DNA from: CAZFLN01 sp964519905 | GTDB taxonomy: Bacteria > Patescibacteriota > Microgenomatia > UBA1400 > UBA1396 | Reading direction: 5' to 3' | Length of the DNA: 15,885 nt | Assembly (NCBI GenBank): GCA_964519905.1 | Contig: CAZFLN010000017.1 | Location: 1-15,885, forward strand | In this document: in pieces, positions 14,901 through 15,885 of the stretch | How positions within the stretch are numbered: position 1 is the stretch's first letter | How the letters are laid out: every line of letters begins with the position of its first letter | Translations under genes and position numbers: made by a program | The notes under the pieces: generated by a model | The model's input: only the letters and a program-made list of their open reading frames with translations | The model's database searches: none | Told to the model about the DNA's origin: nothing

Positions 14901-15885
14901 AGTCCCAAGTAGAGACTTGGTTGTTGGTGTACGCAGTGGTGGTAAAGACACTGTACTCGCCTATTTTGGACAGCGTCCAGTCATCGGTGATGACAGTCTT
15001 GTTCTGTTTCACTTGGAGTCCATACTCTCGGTCTTCGTTGGCACCGGTTACGGTGGCGGAAAGGAGCCACCAGCCGTCCCCCATATTGTCGTAGGTGGTG
15101 GCCACTGGGGCGCCGTGGACATACAGCTGGGCTACCGTGTCGTTGACCTCGCCGCCCTCATTACCCGAAGAAGAATCGAAAACGTAGACCGAAAATTTAA
15201 AATCGTCGGCAGAGCCGACATTCAGCGTTTGGAAGATTTTGCCATCTGCAATCGAACCAACTTCTGTAACATTTCCCCCACCACCGAAACCCGAAGAAGA
15301 GGCGTAAGAGGAAGAGATTTCTACAGGATCACTGGCACACCTAAACCCAATAAAGGGATGACGATTCCCGGGGACATTACTCAAATAGAGTGCGAACACA
15401 CCCGCGTACGTAGCATTATCCCAAGCCGCGCCCCGGAGGAAAGCGTACACGGTTGTGTTTGAGTCAGAAGGATCTGAATAGTGATAGATACGACCTATTC
15501 CCTGGTTCGCATTCCAGGAAGGATTAGAGGGACCGGCGTTGACCGCTTGTAAAGGCGATCCTGCCTTATATTCTTTAATAAAGCGGGTTGTTGAACCAAC
15601 CGCATAATCGCTCCAATTAAAGCCACTGGTGTTGTCTGTGACCCCGTCCCATGCCACTGGCTGCTGGTTGCGCAGGATCGTGTCACTGTTCCAGTTGTAC
15701 ACGTTTCCAGCCAGATCCCAAACCACACTGCCGTTAGAGAGCGTGTGCGTTCGTGTATTAATGCCGGTGAGCGGGTTGAAGCCGTCCATAGAAGCGCCGG
15801 AATTGGAGTTGCCACGGAACAGCGCGCCGTTGCCCACCGCGTTGCCGGTCCAGTTGCTAGGAATTTGCTCGACGTTGCGGGCGAT
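11938..15885 (-). CDS. Giant surface/secreted protein with FGE-like and fibronectin type III domains (5' end outside window)
   Basis: The frame stays open to the window edge, giving at least 1,315 residues. A GTG at 15837 is an internal Val codon rather than a likely start, since coding continues upstream as IARNVEQIPSNWTGNA. From N to C: an FGE-sulfatase/C-type-lectin-like domain (WDLAGNVYNWNSD through FLRGAAWDN to IGFRCASDP), then a Ser/Gly linker. A long Thr/Asn/Ser-rich stretch of beta-sandwich or Ig-like segments follows, with DNTPPANV and VDVAGNIS motifs. Five FN3 domains cover about 13505-12025. No sorting signal such as LPxTG is seen at the C-terminus, which is a short amphipathic stretch (LDLVIKNLSEAFSFLSSF). 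It lies two bases upstream of the ABC ATPase gene, so the three genes are one operon. A role as adhesin or cell-surface receptor is inference. Confidence 0.85.
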   Translation of the reverse strand: MARNVEQIPSNWTGNAVGNGALFRGNSNSGASMDGFNPLTGINTRTHTLSNGSVVWDLAGNVYNWNSDTILRNQQPVAWDGVTDNTSGFNWSDYAVGSTTRFIKEYKAGSPLQAVNAGPSNPSWNANQGIGRIYHYSDPSDSNTTVYAFLRGAAWDNATYAGVFALYLSNVPGNRHPFIGFRCASDPVEISSSYASSSGFGGGGNVTEVGSIADGKIFQTLNVGSADDFKFSVYVFDSSSGNEGGEVNDTVAQLYVHGAPVATTYDNMGDGWWLLSATVTGANEDREYGLQVKQNKTVITDDWTLSKIGEYSVFTTTAYTNNQVSTWDSLVPTSSAAGHAQIRYQICADDGTVCQTNSTWQYWDGNSWETASNATAHTNTIDELTQEALQAFPVDNQKLAVKLFFDFGGSDIPTLTSLDLGLTTDITAPAVNASDITMKRSISGTDMEEDDWTNNTQPYFSWQPGEDNDGGTGLRGYCLYLGTDALGDPATSKGLLGTSPGSTAGSDCQFVVTSTAVDFATLSYHGSPWLTSSTDPYYFNVKAIDNGGNVYAGSATSFSFLFDNTPPANVAYISPAAGNFSNVVDMNFGWPTGGGSASSDTHSQVLGWQYQINSTSGPWLGTEHSDALGLNYIPMPSSSYNLTQEQDGPSIVSGNNVVYFRTVDVAGNISSEATIRTGNLSYGGAAPNWEGAQSVTITPSESDTNAFALSWPEAEASIGQEVAGYYYMVNTTPPSTYATLTSNPATYFSTGTSTTVSTTSLPNVNKGTNTVYVVAVDNADVPNYSPSNYITGTFTLNSTDPDNVGNLVASDSSIKSQEQWNVTLTWTAPSYQGAGNLTYVVYRSTDGASFSQVGTTQGLSFVDTTPQSRQYYYRVVTRDGANATSSGSNAVSITPTGKWTSPATLESGPTAENLTTKRARIVWTTNRASDSKVAYGTKSGEYYAEEPSNSNQVTNHTINLNNLEPGTKYFYRAKWTDEDGNTGESEEKTFSTLPAPTVQDVVARNVGLSTAIIEFTSNGASKVKIYYGTSTDFGAAREIPTSTGEVTYTAELTGLTDGTKYYYKINAFDGEDSEYEGTILDFETLPRPQISNVRLEQVANTAESTVRVTWNTNTAVSSIVTYYPENNPGAARDEVRVALETGAHSMLVRGLQPETSYILVVRGRDRLGNEAVSDTQRFTTATDTRPPQILDLKVIGGTVPPVGFAAGDIRAQLIVSWNTDEPATSQVEFGEGTGSTYAQRTQEDGNFTTNHTVILSNLTPSQVYHLRALSKDTAGNEAASIDVVTIAPKATRSALDLVIKNLSEAFSFLSSFRLP
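12025..13505 (-). other. Array of five fibronectin type III domains in the giant protein
   Basis: Approximate domain borders on the plus strand are 13505-13190, 13190-12905, 12905-12635, 12635-12345 and 12345-12025. Recurrent features are W.TN/W.TD strands (RIVWTTNRASDSKVAYGT, LIVSWNTDEPATSQVEFGEG), NHT-containing turns before L.NL.P...Y, and D..GNE ends. The second and fifth units are the most alike. The pattern fits the purple-acid-phosphatase-like FN3 type. Confidence 0.75.
15335..15885 (-). other. FGE-sulfatase / C-type-lectin-like domain of the giant protein
   Basis: VWDLAGNVYNWNSD matches the D.AGNV.EW..D core of formylglycine-generating-enzyme-like domains. FLRGAAWDN and IGFRCA match the RGGSW and GFR(C/L) ends of the same fold. 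Catalytic Cys residues of true FGE are not evident, so a binding role is more likely. Its N-terminal part is outside the window. Confidence 0.7.

Overview
The window reads as a chromosomal segment from a bacterium, most likely of the Candidate Phyla Radiation / Patescibacteria. This placement is inference. It rests on a very short IF2 that starts directly at its G domain, a nusA-infB cluster with no rimP or rbfA beside it, a DHH-family protein that has lost its metal ligands, a membrane-anchored bactofilin-like protein, and a giant secreted protein with FGE-like and fibronectin type III domains. The standard genetic code fits. All 12 genes end in TAA (8) or TAG (4), none in TGA.

Left part, plus strand (1-4918): the end of hrcA, then grpE, dnaK, an unrecognised 91-residue Cys/His protein, a class B dnaJ, and a signal-peptide plus beta-helix plus multi-TM bactofilin-like protein. 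The first genes form a heat-shock cluster: HrcA would repress, GrpE and DnaJ would drive the DnaK cycle. grpE/dnaK and dnaJ/bactofilin are tightly coupled. The small gene between dnaK and dnaJ contains a near-perfect 17-position inverted repeat. dnaJ has a -10 box placed so that its mRNA would be leaderless.

Middle part, plus strand (4919-8771): a good sigma-70-type promoter is followed at once by an intrinsic-terminator-like hairpin and a second GNRA-capped hairpin, then nusA and a minimal infB. A perfect extended -10 at the end of infB drives a degenerate DHH/NrnA-like gene, again with no leader. This is the conserved nusA-infB-(rbfA)-nrnA neighbourhood in reduced form.

Right part, minus strand (15885 down to 8848): a compact three-gene operon transcribed toward the other genes. 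A giant surface or secreted protein (at least 1,315 residues in the window, 5' end outside) carries an FGE/C-type-lectin-like domain, Ig-like segments and five FN3 domains. It is followed after 2 bp by a MacB/LolD-type ABC ATPase and after 1 bp by a MacB/FtsX-type permease with an SH3b-like segment in its extracytoplasmic part. The layout suggests a surface-protein system coupled to a mechanotransmission-type ABC complex. The FGE-like domain ends in a segment that resembles a diversity-generating retroelement variable region, although no reverse transcriptase or template repeat is present here.

No tRNA, rRNA, CRISPR array or insertion sequence was seen. No gap between genes exceeds about 140 bases.
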